From Blautia sp. (lineage in GTDB: Bacteria; Bacillota; Clostridia; Lachnospirales; Lachnospiraceae): a stretch of DNA of 64,000 nucleotides. Location: contig JARIAR010000009.1 in assembly GCA_029257805.1 (NCBI GenBank), positions 124,001 through 188,000 on the forward strand, in the 5' to 3' direction. This document shows positions 53,102-62,552 of the stretch, piece after piece. The notes beneath the pieces are model-generated. The model made no database searches. It worked only from the letters and a program-made list of their open reading frames with translations, and was not told the origin of the DNA. A program made the position numbers and the translations under genes. How positions within the stretch are numbered: position 1 is the stretch's first letter; every line of letters begins with the position of its first letter.

Positions 53102-54412
53102 ATGGATTATAACAAAATTAATGAAGCAGCCAAAAACTATGAAGCAGATATGACAAAGTTTCTCCGTGATCTTGTACGCATTCCAGGCGAAAGCTGCGGA
53201 GAAAAAGGTCACATTATGCGTATTAAGGAAGAAATGGAAAAACTGGAATTTGATAAAGTTGTCATAGACCCCATGGGAAATGTCCTTGGATATATGGGAA
53301 CAGGAAAAACATTAATCGGATTTGATGCTCATATTGATACTGTTGGAATCGGAAACAGAGACAACTGGACTTTTGATCCATACGAGGGATTTGAGTCTGA
53401 TGAAGAAATTGGTGGTCGTGGTACTTCTGATCAGATGGGCGGAATTGTTTCCGCTGTATATGGTGCCCGAATCATGAAAGACTTAAATCTTCTCAATGAC
53501 AAATATCAGGTTCTTGTAACCGGTACTGTTCAGGAAGAAGACTGTGACGGTCTCTGTTGGCAGTATATTATTAATGAAGACAAGGTACGCCCGGAATTTG
53601 TTGTTTCCACAGAACCAACAGATGGCGGTATCTACAGAGGTCAGCGAGGACGTATGGAAATCCGTGTAGACGTAAAAGGTGTTTCCTGTCATGGTTCTGC
53701 ACCAGAACGTGGTGATAATGCCATTTATAAAATGGCTGACATTCTTCAGGACGTCCGTGCTCTGAATGAAAATGATGCAGAAGAAACTACAGAAATAAAA
53801 GGGCTGGTAAAAATGCTGGATGAAAAATATAATCCGCAATGGGAAGAAGCCCGGTTCCTTGGACGCGGCACTGTTACAACTTCAGAGATCTTCTTTACTT
53901 CTCCAAGCCGTTGTGCGGTTGCAGACTCCTGTTCTGTTTCTCTTGACCGCCGTATGACTGCAGGGGAGACCTGGGAAAGCTGTCTGGATGAAATCCGTGC
54001 TCTTCCATCCGTACAAAAATATGGAAAAGATGTAACGGTATCCATGTATGAATATTCCCGTCCATCCTGGACGGAACTGGTTTATCCAATTGAGTGCTAC
54101 TTCCCAACATGGGTTATTCCAAAAGATCATAAAGTTACAACCGCACTGGAAGAAGCCTATAAAGGTTTGTATGGCGAAGAACGTATGGGCAATGCCGAAA
54201 CAGAAACTATGCGAAAGAGTCGTCCTCTTACTGACAAATGGACATTTTCTACAAATGGTGTTTCTATTATGGGAAGAAATGGCATTCCATGTATTGGCTT
54301 TGGACCTGGTGCAGAAGCACAGGCACATGCTCCAAATGAAAAAACCTGGAAAATTGATTTAGTAAGATGCGCCGCCGTATACGCAGCTCTTCCCAGCACA
54401 TATTGCAAGTAA
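53102..54412 (+). CDS. ygeY: YgeY family selenium-metabolism-linked M20 hydrolase
   Basis: A 436-residue M20-type metallohydrolase. The first metal ligand is in FDAHIDTVG, the bridging Asp in [11 protein letters not shown] and the catalytic Glu pair in [10 protein letters not shown]; the dimerisation domain follows, with [33 protein letters not shown]. The family is named from co-occurrence with selenium-dependent hydroxylases, and its true substrate is probably an N-carbamoyl or amide intermediate of purine breakdown. RBS AGGGAGG. Confidence 0.93.
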   Translation: MDYNKINEAAKNYEADMTKFLRDLVRIPGESCGEKGHIMRIKEEMEKLEFDKVVIDPMGNVLGYMGTGKTLIGFDAHIDTVGIGNRDNWTFDPYEGFESDEEIGGRGTSDQMGGIVSAVYGARIMKDLNLLNDKYQVLVTGTVQEEDCDGLCWQYIINEDKVRPEFVVSTEPTDGGIYRGQRGRMEIRVDVKGVSCHGSAPERGDNAIYKMADILQDVRALNENDAEETTEIKGLVKMLDEKYNPQWEEARFLGRGTVTTSEIFFTSPSRCAVADSCSVSLDRRMTAGETWESCLDEIRALPSVQKYGKDVTVSMYEYSRPSWTELVYPIECYFPTWVIPKDHKVTTALEEAYKGLYGEERMGNAETETMRKSRPLTDKWTFSTNGVSIMGRNGIPCIGFGPGAEAQAHAPNEKTWKIDLVRCAAVYAALPSTYCK

Positions 54413-54436
54413 ATAACCATCAAAGGAGATTATAAT

Positions 54437-55630
54437 ATGAAAACATTACAGGATTATATTGATAAACTGAACAGCTTAAATTTTAAAGAAATGTATAACA
54501 ACGATTTTTTCTGGACATGGGATAAAACAGATGAAGAATTAGAAGCTGTTTTTACTGTTGCAGATGCTCTTCGTTTTATGAGAGAAAATAACATTTCTAC
54601 AAAAGTATTTGAAAGTGGACTTGGAATTTCCATTTTCCGTGACAATTCTACACGTACACGCTTCTCTTTTGCTTCTGCCTGCAATCTTCTCGGACTTGAA
54701 GTGCAGGATCTTGATGAAAAGAAATCTCAGATTGCACACGGAGAAACCGTTCGTGAAACTGCAAATATGGTTTCTTTCATGGCAGATGTAATCGGTATCC
54801 GCGATGATATGTACATTGGAAAAGGGCATGCTTACCAGAAAGAATTTATGGATGCTGTAACAGAAGGAAATAAAGATGGAATCTTAGAGCAGAGACCAAC
54901 TCTTGTAAACCTGCAGTGCGATGTGGATCACCCAACACAGTGTATGGCTGATATGCTCCACATTATCCATGAATTTGGCGGTGTTGAAAACTTAAAAGGA
55001 AAAAAACTTGCCATGACATGGGCTTACTCTCCTTCCTACGGAAAACCGCTTTCAGTTCCTCAGGGCGTAATCGGTCTGATGACACGTTTTGGTATGGATG
55101 TTGTCCTGGCACATCCGGAAGGATACGATGTAATGCCTGAAGTAGAAGAAATCGCCAAAAAGAATGCTGCTGCAAGCGGTGGTTCTTTTACAAAAACAAA
55201 TAATATGGATGAAGCTTTCCAAAACGCTGATATCGTATATCCTAAGAGCTGGGCTCCATTTGCAGCTATGGAAAAACGTACAAATCTTTACGGAGAAGGC
55301 GACTTTGACGGCATTGACAAACTGGAGAAAGAACTTCTTGCACAGAATGCACAGCACAAAGACTGGGCTTGTACAGAAGAACGTATGAAAACTACAAAAG
55401 ATGGCAAAGCTCTCTATCTCCATTGCCTCCCAGCTGATATTACAGGCGTAAGCTGCGAAACTGGCGAGGTAGATGCAAGTGTATTTGATCGCTATCGCAT
55501 TCCTCTGTATAAAGAAGCAAGCTTTAAGCCATACATCATCGCTTCTATGATCCTTCTTTCTAAATTTGAAAAACCACAGGAACTTTTGAAAAAACTGGAA
55601 GTAAAAGCAGCTCCCAGAATCCTGAAATAA
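54437..55630 (+). CDS. ygeW: Knotted carbamoyltransferase YgeW
   Basis: A 397-residue member of the aspartate/ornithine carbamoyltransferase family. The carbamoyl-phosphate loop STRTR is at 71-75, with FRDN before it; further motifs are QIAHGETVRETANMV, VDHPTQCMADML and LYLHCLPADITGVSC. It is longer than ATC or OTC and fits the YgeW group, whose members lack classical aspartate or ornithine specificity. Next to carbamate kinase, it probably runs phosphorolysis of a carbamoylated compound to feed ATP synthesis. RBS AAAGGAG. Confidence 0.94.
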   Translation: MKTLQDYIDKLNSLNFKEMYNNDFFWTWDKTDEELEAVFTVADALRFMRENNISTKVFESGLGISIFRDNSTRTRFSFASACNLLGLEVQDLDEKKSQIAHGETVRETANMVSFMADVIGIRDDMYIGKGHAYQKEFMDAVTEGNKDGILEQRPTLVNLQCDVDHPTQCMADMLHIIHEFGGVENLKGKKLAMTWAYSPSYGKPLSVPQGVIGLMTRFGMDVVLAHPEGYDVMPEVEEIAKKNAAASGGSFTKTNNMDEAFQNADIVYPKSWAPFAAMEKRTNLYGEGDFDGIDKLEKELLAQNAQHKDWACTEERMKTTKDGKALYLHCLPADITGVSCETGEVDASVFDRYRIPLYKEASFKPYIIASMILLSKFEKPQELLKKLEVKAAPRILK

Positions 55631-55687
55631 AATCATTTACGGGGCTGTAGTCATACAGCCCTGTCTTCTTTTTTGGGAGGTTTTATT

Positions 55688-56632
55688 ATGTATAAAAGAA
55701 AACGAATTGTAATCGCTCTGGGTGGGAATGCTCTTGGAGATACACTCTCTGAACAAATGACTGCTGTAAAAACAACTGCCAAAGCACTGTGTGATCTTAT
55801 TGAAGAAGGACATCAGATCGTAGTTGTTCATGGAAACGGTCCTCAGGTTGGTATGATCAATAATGCCATGTCTGCTCTTTCCCGGGAAGACCAAAATCAG
55901 CCCAATACTCCTCTCTCCGTTTGTGTAGCTATGAGCCAGGCATATATTGGATATGATCTGCAAAATGCACTTCGGGAAGAACTCCGCAAAAGAGGATTCA
56001 TGAGAACGCCTGTTGTTACAGTTGTTACACAGGTTCGCGTAGATCCAGAAGATCTTGCATTTGAAAATCCAAGCAAGCCCATCGGTCATTTTCTTACAAA
56101 AGAAGAAGCCGATCATCAGGCGCAGGCATATGGTCATATTATGAAAGAAGACGCCGGAAGAGGCTACCGTCGTGTAGTTGCCTCTCCAAAACCTGTTGAA
56201 ATTGTAGAGCAGGATGCCATTAACAGCCTTGTAGATGCAAATAAAATAGTTATTTGCTGCGGCGGCGGCGGTATTCCTGTTGTATTAAACAATGATCACC
56301 TAAAAGGTGCATCTGCAGTCATTGATAAAGATTTTGCAAGCTGCCTTCTTGCCAAAGAATTAGATGCCGATATGCTTATCATTCTCACTGCAGTAGAAAA
56401 GGTTGCCATTCACTTTGGGAAAGAAAATGAAACCTGGCTGGACGATCTCTCCGTACAGGAAGCACGACAGCACATTGAAAATGGTGAGTTCGCTGCAGGA
56501 TCTATGCTCCCTAAAGTACAGGCAGCTGTCGATTTTGCAAGTTCTGCTCCCGGACGTACTGCCATGATTACACTTTTAGAAAAGGCAAGGGACGGTATTC
56601 ATGGGAAAACCGGAACCACCATTCATATGTAA
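55688..56632 (+). CDS. arcC: Carbamate kinase
   Basis: A 314-residue kinase that makes ATP from carbamoyl phosphate and ADP. It starts RIVIALGGNALGD, and has VVHGNGPQVGMINNAM, CCGGGGIPVV, VIDKDFASCLLAKELDADMLIILTAVEKV and GSMLPKVQAAVDF. The frame is open 5 codons upstream, but TTGGGAGGTTTTATTATG fixes the ATG at 55688. It is the energy-yielding last step of the dpaL-ygeY-ygeW-arcC operon. No arginine deiminase gene is nearby, so arginine is not the obvious source. Confidence 0.96.
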   Translation: MYKRKRIVIALGGNALGDTLSEQMTAVKTTAKALCDLIEEGHQIVVVHGNGPQVGMINNAMSALSREDQNQPNTPLSVCVAMSQAYIGYDLQNALREELRKRGFMRTPVVTVVTQVRVDPEDLAFENPSKPIGHFLTKEEADHQAQAYGHIMKEDAGRGYRRVVASPKPVEIVEQDAINSLVDANKIVICCGGGGIPVVLNNDHLKGASAVIDKDFASCLLAKELDADMLIILTAVEKVAIHFGKENETWLDDLSVQEARQHIENGEFAAGSMLPKVQAAVDFASSAPGRTAMITLLEKARDGIHGKTGTTIHM

Positions 56633-56642
56633 AATTTTTCTG

Positions 56643-56680
56643 CAAAAAAGAGCGGTATGAAATATAACCGCTCTTCTATT
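56643..56680 (-). terminator. Terminator shared by mocA and arcC
   Basis: AAGAGCGGT (56648-56656) pairs with ACCGCTCTT (56667-56675). On minus the stem is followed by TTTTTTGC and starts right at the mocA stop; on plus it is followed by CTATTTAAA, so it works best for the minus-strand operon. Confidence 0.85.
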
Positions 56681-57254
56681 TAAAATCAATATCTTCCAGT
56701 TCTTGCTCATCTTCTACTTCCAAAATCCCCGTATCATCCATGTGTTTTCGGATTATAGCTTTTCCTCCTGTATCGCCTGTTAAATGCCACAACTCTTCAT
56801 AATATTTTTTTGAAAAAATACAAGGATTTCCAAGTTTTCCTTCATAGGCCGTACACACAATTCCTTTTAAAGAGCTAACATAAAAAGATACCAGTTTAAA
56901 AATCGTATCTCTTTTCATCCATGGTTGATCTGATACGGTAAAAAGACAGGCATCTGCATCTCTCTGACCTTCCAATCCCATCTTCATAGAAAAAGAAATT
57001 CCCTTTTCGGGATATCGGTTATAAAAAACCTCCGCACCTGCGTGCTTTCCTGCCTGCGCAATCTCTTCATACTGCGTAATAACAATTACTTGTACTTCGC
57101 AGTCCGGATAATGTATCTTCATACATTTTTGTACATCACAAAGACGCTCTAATGTATGTTCATACATTTTTTTCCCCTCTACTATATGAAGCAGCTTATT
57201 TTCTCCAAAACGGCGGCTGTTCCCAGCCGCCAGCATAATGAACGCAATTTTCAC
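56676..57254 (-). CDS. mocA: MocA/MobA-like nucleotidyltransferase (molybdenum cofactor cytidylyltransferase type)
   Basis: A 192-residue NTP-transferase that resembles MocA/YgfJ, which adds CMP (or a related nucleotide) to molybdopterin. It has FIMLAAGNSRRFGENKLL (the nucleotide loop), FTVSDQPWMKRDTI (the metal Asp) and GKLGNPCIFSKKYYEEL. Translation starts at GTG 57254, with GGAGG 7 bases upstream. It ends the xdhD...mocA operon, consistent with maturing the cofactor of those enzymes. Confidence 0.88.
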   Translation of the reverse strand: MKIAFIMLAAGNSRRFGENKLLHIVEGKKMYEHTLERLCDVQKCMKIHYPDCEVQVIVITQYEEIAQAGKHAGAEVFYNRYPEKGISFSMKMGLEGQRDADACLFTVSDQPWMKRDTIFKLVSFYVSSLKGIVCTAYEGKLGNPCIFSKKYYEELWHLTGDTGGKAIIRKHMDDTGILEVEDEQELEDIDFK

Positions 57255-57284
57255 AGAGCGTCCTCCTATTTTATATTTTTTCTT

Positions 57285-57959
57285 TTAAAAAAGTAAACTT
57301 CCTGACGTTGCTATAATCTGCTTTTTTTTCAATTCTTCTCTTAAAAAATCAGGAATCGGACTATTTTCTTCCAAAACATCCGTCTTGTTCAGATAAACCC
57401 GGTATTCTCGATTCCCTACTCCTTTTCGTAATCCTTCCGGAGATGAAAAAATTTTTATGAAATCTTCTTTTTCGATGCACGTATCCGGGCTTTTTTGCAA
57501 AAACAAAGCCGTCTCATATGGATTATAAGCTGCTTCTTTAATAGATTTTCCCAAAGCATCAAGGCCAGCTACTGCTACTACCATATCTGCAGGCTCCGGT
57601 ATTACCGGTTCCCACTTCATGGGGACTTTAAACGGCATTCCCCTGGCACCATCTGCTTCCACAAGCAAAATATCACACATATTATAAAGAATCCCATAAT
57701 CATTTTTATCCAAAGAAGACAGCTTCTTTTTCTTTTCATCAAAAGACGCTGTCAATACATATCCATATTTTTCCAACATGCCGGATATGTTTTCTTTCTC
57801 TCCATCAAGAACAAACGGCCTGTTATGTTCCACTGCCATATGTGTAGTTGTTGTAACGATTACTTTTTTTCCTTCTTTTACAAACTTTTCTGCCGTTTTC
57901 CAGATAAGACTTGTTTTTCCGCCGCCCCCAACAAAAGCAATACATTTTTTCTCTGTCAT
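57285..57959 (-). CDS. yqeC: Selenium cofactor biosynthesis protein YqeC
   Basis: A 224-residue protein with an N-terminal P-loop, CIAFVGGGGKTSLIWKTAE, then VIVTTTTHMAVEH, LLVEADGARGMPFKVPM and VVAVAGLDALGKSI. This matches YqeC, found only with selenium-dependent molybdenum hydroxylases and thought to help make their labile Se cofactor. The ATG overlaps the yqeB stop as ATGA. Confidence 0.92.
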   Translation of the reverse strand: MTEKKCIAFVGGGGKTSLIWKTAEKFVKEGKKVIVTTTTHMAVEHNRPFVLDGEKENISGMLEKYGYVLTASFDEKKKKLSSLDKNDYGILYNMCDILLVEADGARGMPFKVPMKWEPVIPEPADMVVAVAGLDALGKSIKEAAYNPYETALFLQKSPDTCIEKEDFIKIFSSPEGLRKGVGNREYRVYLNKTDVLEENSPIPDFLREELKKKQIIATSGSLLF

Positions 57960-58759
57960 TTGGGAAATACTCCTTTAGAAAGAAGAATTTCCACTACACC
58001 TCCGGCAATACATCTGGCTTTATCTGAAATTGTATAACAATTTTCCTTTTCTTCTTTACGAGGATCTATATCTGCAATTTTCATGCCTTTATATACGTTG
58101 TATCCATCCCGGATGATTCCTCTCAGCACTCCGGTAAGCGAGGCCTTTACAGGTACCTCTCCTATATACGCAATTACTTGATCCTTTTCCACGAAATCAG
58201 CAATTTTCGTACAATTATGAATCATACCGGCTGCCGGAGAATGAATGACCCGTTCTCTTCCTTTTCCTGCAATCAATCCCGGAATTCCTGTATTAGGAAT
58301 GGCTTCTCCATCTTCTATAATTCTCCCAAGATCGTGTCCCCTCATAGTTTCTACAACAAAATCCACATCATATCCAGCAGAAAATCCGGGGCCTAAAGCA
58401 ATGGTAAGGGGCGCCATTTCCTGTGTTGTTCCAAGATTCTTTTTGGCTAAAATAGCATCTATCAATACAGCAGGCCTGAACTCTGAAATACAGGCACCAC
58501 TTTCGTCTGTAAGCAGGGGGATTTCCCCTGCTTCCCAAACCGCTTCGCATTCATCAACTCTATAAATCCTGCGACAAAGAATCCCTTCTACAAAAGCTTC
58601 TCCTTCATAAACAGCCTCACAAAATGATACCATTCTGCGGATTGCGCTTGGTTTTTCGCTTTCCAATATCAGTACATGATAACCACAGCGATAGAGTCTG
58701 CTGATTACACCACTGGCAAGATCACCGCCCCCACGTACAATAATCCTGTTTTCTGTCAT
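57956..58759 (-). CDS. yqeB: Selenium-dependent molybdenum hydroxylase system protein YqeB (EF2563 type)
   Basis: A 267-residue protein beginning IIVRGGGDLASGVISRLYRCGYHVLILE, a Rossmann-like start related to XdhC_C. It continues with ALGPGFSAGYDVDFVVETMRGHDLGRII and VHSPAAGMIHN in a hammerhead or biotinyl-like C-terminal half. It matches the EF2563/YqeB family, which marks selenium-dependent hydroxylase loci. It overlaps xdhC and yqeC by 4 bases each. Confidence 0.92.
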   Translation of the reverse strand: MTENRIIVRGGGDLASGVISRLYRCGYHVLILESEKPSAIRRMVSFCEAVYEGEAFVEGILCRRIYRVDECEAVWEAGEIPLLTDESGACISEFRPAVLIDAILAKKNLGTTQEMAPLTIALGPGFSAGYDVDFVVETMRGHDLGRIIEDGEAIPNTGIPGLIAGKGRERVIHSPAAGMIHNCTKIADFVEKDQVIAYIGEVPVKASLTGVLRGIIRDGYNVYKGMKIADIDPRKEEKENCYTISDKARCIAGGVVEILLSKGVFPK

Positions 58760-59250
58760 AGCTTTTCCTGCTTTTCTAATTGTTCATTATTTACTTTTTC
58801 TACTGCATTTACAATGTTCTGATAGCCGGTACAACGGCATAAATTTCCTGCCATATGTTTTTTGATTGCCTCTCTTGAAAGCTTTTCTCCCCGCTCCAGA
58901 AGTACGGTTGCAGACATTACAAAACCTGGTGTACAAAATCCACACTGAATAGCGCCTTCTTCTATAAACGCTTCCTGAATTCTCGTCAAATCTCCGTTTT
59001 TTTCAAGTCCTTCCAGCGTTCGGATATTTTTACCTTCTGCCCATACTGCCATATAAATACAGGAATCTATTGTTTCTCCATCAATAATAACTGTACAGGC
59101 TCCGCATTCTCCTACCTCACATCCCTTTTTAACAGAAGTCAGACCCAGACGATTACGCAGCATATCAAGAAGGGATTCTCTCACATCTACATATTCAGCC
59201 ACTTCTTTTCCATTTACAGTACACCGAACCAGTCTCATATCTTTTTCCAT
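58756..59250 (-). CDS. xdhC: Xanthine dehydrogenase [2Fe-2S] subunit XdhC
   Basis: A 164-residue ferredoxin-type subunit with two [2Fe-2S] centres. The plant-type cluster is in CEVGECGACTVIIDGETIDSC and the alpha-helical cluster in CGFCTPGFVMSA with CRCTGYQNIV. It passes electrons from the molybdenum site to FAD. The start overlaps the xdhB stop by one base (TAATG). Confidence 0.95.
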   Translation of the reverse strand: MEKDMRLVRCTVNGKEVAEYVDVRESLLDMLRNRLGLTSVKKGCEVGECGACTVIIDGETIDSCIYMAVWAEGKNIRTLEGLEKNGDLTRIQEAFIEEGAIQCGFCTPGFVMSATVLLERGEKLSREAIKKHMAGNLCRCTGYQNIVNAVEKVNNEQLEKQEKL

Positions 59251-60131
59251 TACTTTTCGCCTCCTGCAAGTTCAATTGTACGTTTTAATGCACGTTTTGC
59301 AATTTCTCCGCCTATCTGCACACGGAATTCTCTGGATGCTCTCCAGGAATCTCTTGGATGGATTTCTTCCCGTACGAGTTTCTCTACAAGTGCATAAAGT
59401 TCCTCGCCTACAGGCATTCCCTTTATCTGTTCCTCCGTTTTTTTGCAGCGATACGGAACCGGGGCTGCCACACCAAAAGTGATCCGTACATCTTCTAAAA
59501 TATTCTGCTCTATATTTATTTTACTTACTACACTGCAACTTAGCGTGGCAATATCCATGGCATCTCTCATAGAATATTTTATATAGTGTCCATGGTAACC
59601 CTGATATTCTTTGCCAGGAATCACTATATGAGTAAGGACATCTCCTGTATGGAGATCTACTTTTCCCGGTCCCAGATAAAACATTTCAATGGGAACCATT
59701 CTGCCGCCTTCTCCATCTGCAATACGCAACATTGCATTTAAGGAAAATAATGTAGGTGCACTGTCCGCACTAACTGCACCATTGCAGACATTTCCTCCGA
59801 TGGTACCGATATTACGAACCTGAGGACCTCCAACCTGATCTACTGCCTCTCCAAGAACCGGTATATTCTGTTGAATCAAAGGATCATTCGTAATATGAGA
59901 AAAGGTTGTTCCTGCTCCGATAAACAAATCTCCTGAATCCATCAATGTTACACCCTGTATTTCTTTTATATCCCGAATGGATACAAGAGATGTCCCGGCC
60001 ATTTTACCTTCTCGAATCTTAATAAGAACGTCACTTCCTCCGGAAATGACTCTGGCATCCGGATGTTCTTTCAATAAATCTACTGCCTCTCCTATACTCC
60101 GGGCATTATAATAATTTCCAATATCATACAT
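59250..60131 (-). CDS. xdhB: Xanthine dehydrogenase FAD subunit XdhB
   Basis: A 293-residue FAD-binding subunit. ARVISGGSDVLIKIREGKM binds the FAD diphosphate and NIGTIGGNVCNGAVSADSAPTLFSLNA is the second FAD loop; the CO-dehydrogenase flavoprotein C-terminal domain ends the chain. Length matches E. coli XdhB (292). It lies 16 bases after xdhA. RBS AAAGGGGG. Confidence 0.95.
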   Translation of the reverse strand: MYDIGNYYNARSIGEAVDLLKEHPDARVISGGSDVLIKIREGKMAGTSLVSIRDIKEIQGVTLMDSGDLFIGAGTTFSHITNDPLIQQNIPVLGEAVDQVGGPQVRNIGTIGGNVCNGAVSADSAPTLFSLNAMLRIADGEGGRMVPIEMFYLGPGKVDLHTGDVLTHIVIPGKEYQGYHGHYIKYSMRDAMDIATLSCSVVSKINIEQNILEDVRITFGVAAPVPYRCKKTEEQIKGMPVGEELYALVEKLVREEIHPRDSWRASREFRVQIGGEIAKRALKRTIELAGGEK

Positions 60132-60147
60132 ATGGAAATCCCCCTTT

Positions 60148-62421
60148 CTAAATCAATCCGGCTTCTTTGAATCCTGCGATCAGTCTCTGAGGAGTCAAAG
60201 GATTTTCATAAAAAGCAACACCTGTTGCGTGGAGTACTGCATTTCGAATTGCCGGTGCTGCCGGAATTGCCGGCGGCTCACCAAGAGCTTTGTTTCCATA
60301 TGGTCCCATAGGATCCTCTAATTCTACAAAATCCACATTCAGATCAGGTGTATCCATTGTTGTCATCATCTTATAATCTAAAAGAGTACCGTTAAGAGGC
60401 CTGCCTGTTTTCTCATCCAAAAGGAGCTGCTCGGAAAGACCATATCCCATGCCCATAGACATGCCGCCCTCTACCTGCATTCTTGCAAGTTGCGGATTTA
60501 GAAGTTTCCCACTGTCATGCACATTAATGATATCAAGAATTTTTATTTTACCAAGTTTTAAATCTACTTCTACTTCTACAAAACAACATCCTGTTGCAAG
60601 TGTATTTTTCTTTACCTGGGTAGAAACTTCCGCTGTGATAGCAGAGGAATTCGTTAAACTATAATAACTTTCCATTGCCAGTTCCTCCAGCGAAAGAACC
60701 TGCTGCCCGTCTGCAAGGATCCATCCATGATCAAGAGTAAGGGTTCGTTCCTCTCCTTCCAGAAGTGTCTGTGCATAATCCAGAATTTTTCTGCGCATAA
60801 GTTCTGCGCATTTTTTTACTGCGGTTCCTGTTACAAAAGACTGCCGTGAAGCATAAGCTCCTGTATCAAATGGTGTAATATCTGTATCCTGTACTGTTTG
60901 GATATGTATATCTTCTACATCCATATGGAGGGTTTCCGCTGCCATCTGGGAAAAAACAGTATCCGCTCCCTGCCCAATTTCTGTTGCCCCAATAGAAAGC
61001 TGCATGCTTCCGTCCTGATTTAAAACGAGACGAGCCCCTGCAATTTCCAGAGAAATAGGCCACACACCTGTTTTATAGGAAAATAATGACATTCCTACTC
61101 CCCGTCGTACATCTCCTGTCTGCTCCGCGTATTTCTTGCGTTTTTCTTCCCAATGGATATGTTGAGCGCCTTTTTTCAGACATTCAAAAATACCATTTGT
61201 ATTTGCTGCAATTGGTTTCAGATATGCGTCTTCATAATAACCCTGTATCAAATTCTTTTTTCTAAACTCCAAAGGATCCATATGAATTTCTTTTGCAATA
61301 TCGTCCATAAAACATTCTATAGCAAAAGCAGCTTGCGGAATTCCATATGCACGCATGGCTCCTGCTACCGGCGTATTGGTATAAACAGTATATGCCTCTC
61401 CTTTTATGTTTGGGCAGGCATATTGAAGTCTCCATGCCGTTAGACCATTTGCTGCAATCGCATGTCCATGTGACGCATATGCTCCCTGATTTGATACTGC
61501 AAACATCTCTTTTGCAAGAAGATGTCCTTCTGCATCTACTCCGGCTGTAAGATCATACTCTATGGAATGTCTTGTTCTTGTATTACAAAATGTTTCTTCG
61601 CGGCTTATATCCAGTTTTACAGGACGTCCTCCTACCAATGTTGTAAGAAATGCATTTAACGGCTCATATAATACATCCTGTTTATTTCCAAATCCACCAC
61701 CTATATAAGGTTTGATCACTCTGACTTTGCCCCATGGAATCCCAAGAGCCTGTCCCACTACACGACGTACAATATGAGGGATCTGTGTGGAGGTAACAAT
61801 CACAATCCTTCCTTTTTCCATATATGCATAAGAAATAGGATTTTCTATATGACAATGCTGAACAATCGGTGTTTTAAAGCTTCTTTTCACAACTGTATGA
61901 GAATCCTTAAGTCCCTGCTCCACATTTCCGATGAAATAATTGGAACGTGCCAGTACATTATCTTTTTTATCAAGATGAATAGGATGCTGACTTCCACACA
62001 TAGATTTTCTGGGGTGAATTTCTACAGGATACTCTTCATATTCTACTTTTATTAGTTTTAAAGCACGTGATGCTATCACTTCATCTTCCGCCACTACTGC
62101 AGCAATATCATCACCATAGTACCGTACTCTTCCAGTGAGAATGTTACGATCTGCAACATCCTGATGGGCTAATTCTACAGACCAGGGATGACCTGGCGTG
62201 GGATAACAATGATCCGGCACATCTTTGAATGTTACTACCTTCACAACTCCCGGAAGCGCTTCTGCCTCTGTTGTATCAATGGATTTTACAATACCATTTC
62301 CTATGGTTGCATGGTATACCTTTGCGATCAGGCAATTACTAGGAGCCATATCATCTGTAAACTTTGCTCTGCCGGTAACTTTTTCATAAGCATCAACTCT
62401 TGGAATGCTTTTTCCAATCAT
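60148..62421 (-). CDS. xdhA: Xanthine dehydrogenase molybdenum-binding subunit XdhA
   Basis: A 757-residue catalytic subunit, close in length to E. coli XdhA (752). It begins IGKSIPRVDAYEKVTGRAKFTDD, with cofactor motifs GGGFGNKQD, GAMRAYGIPQ, GATEIGQGAD and the catalytic Glu near the end in GEPPAIPAAPAIRNAV. The gene order xdhA-xdhB-xdhC equals the E. coli operon, so purine hydroxylation is likely, though the exact substrate is not certain. GAAGGTGGCAGT precedes the ATG. It is separated from xdhD by 131 bases with a long hairpin. Confidence 0.93.
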   Translation of the reverse strand: MIGKSIPRVDAYEKVTGRAKFTDDMAPSNCLIAKVYHATIGNGIVKSIDTTEAEALPGVVKVVTFKDVPDHCYPTPGHPWSVELAHQDVADRNILTGRVRYYGDDIAAVVAEDEVIASRALKLIKVEYEEYPVEIHPRKSMCGSQHPIHLDKKDNVLARSNYFIGNVEQGLKDSHTVVKRSFKTPIVQHCHIENPISYAYMEKGRIVIVTSTQIPHIVRRVVGQALGIPWGKVRVIKPYIGGGFGNKQDVLYEPLNAFLTTLVGGRPVKLDISREETFCNTRTRHSIEYDLTAGVDAEGHLLAKEMFAVSNQGAYASHGHAIAANGLTAWRLQYACPNIKGEAYTVYTNTPVAGAMRAYGIPQAAFAIECFMDDIAKEIHMDPLEFRKKNLIQGYYEDAYLKPIAANTNGIFECLKKGAQHIHWEEKRKKYAEQTGDVRRGVGMSLFSYKTGVWPISLEIAGARLVLNQDGSMQLSIGATEIGQGADTVFSQMAAETLHMDVEDIHIQTVQDTDITPFDTGAYASRQSFVTGTAVKKCAELMRRKILDYAQTLLEGEERTLTLDHGWILADGQQVLSLEELAMESYYSLTNSSAITAEVSTQVKKNTLATGCCFVEVEVDLKLGKIKILDIINVHDSGKLLNPQLARMQVEGGMSMGMGYGLSEQLLLDEKTGRPLNGTLLDYKMMTTMDTPDLNVDFVELEDPMGPYGNKALGEPPAIPAAPAIRNAVLHATGVAFYENPLTPQRLIAGFKEAGLI

Positions 62422-62441
62422 ACTGCCACCTTCTTTTCTTA

Positions 62442-62504
62442 GATTTTAAAGAAAGCCGGACGAATCCGAAAGGAATTCTGTTCCCCTCAGGACAATCGTC
62501 CGGC
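62442..62504 (-). terminator. Long hairpin between xdhD and xdhA (attenuator-like)
   Basis: On minus, GCCGGACGA (62496-62504) pairs perfectly with TCGTCCGGC (62455-62463), and the interior can continue through GAGGGGAA with TTCCTTTC. TTTCTTTAAAATCT follows. It lies inside the operon, so it could be a partial terminator, a processing site or a 3'-end stabiliser. Confidence 0.55.
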
Positions 62505-62552
62505 TCCGAACCATGCTACTTCTTATTTGATTCCTGAACCGTTGACTTTTGT

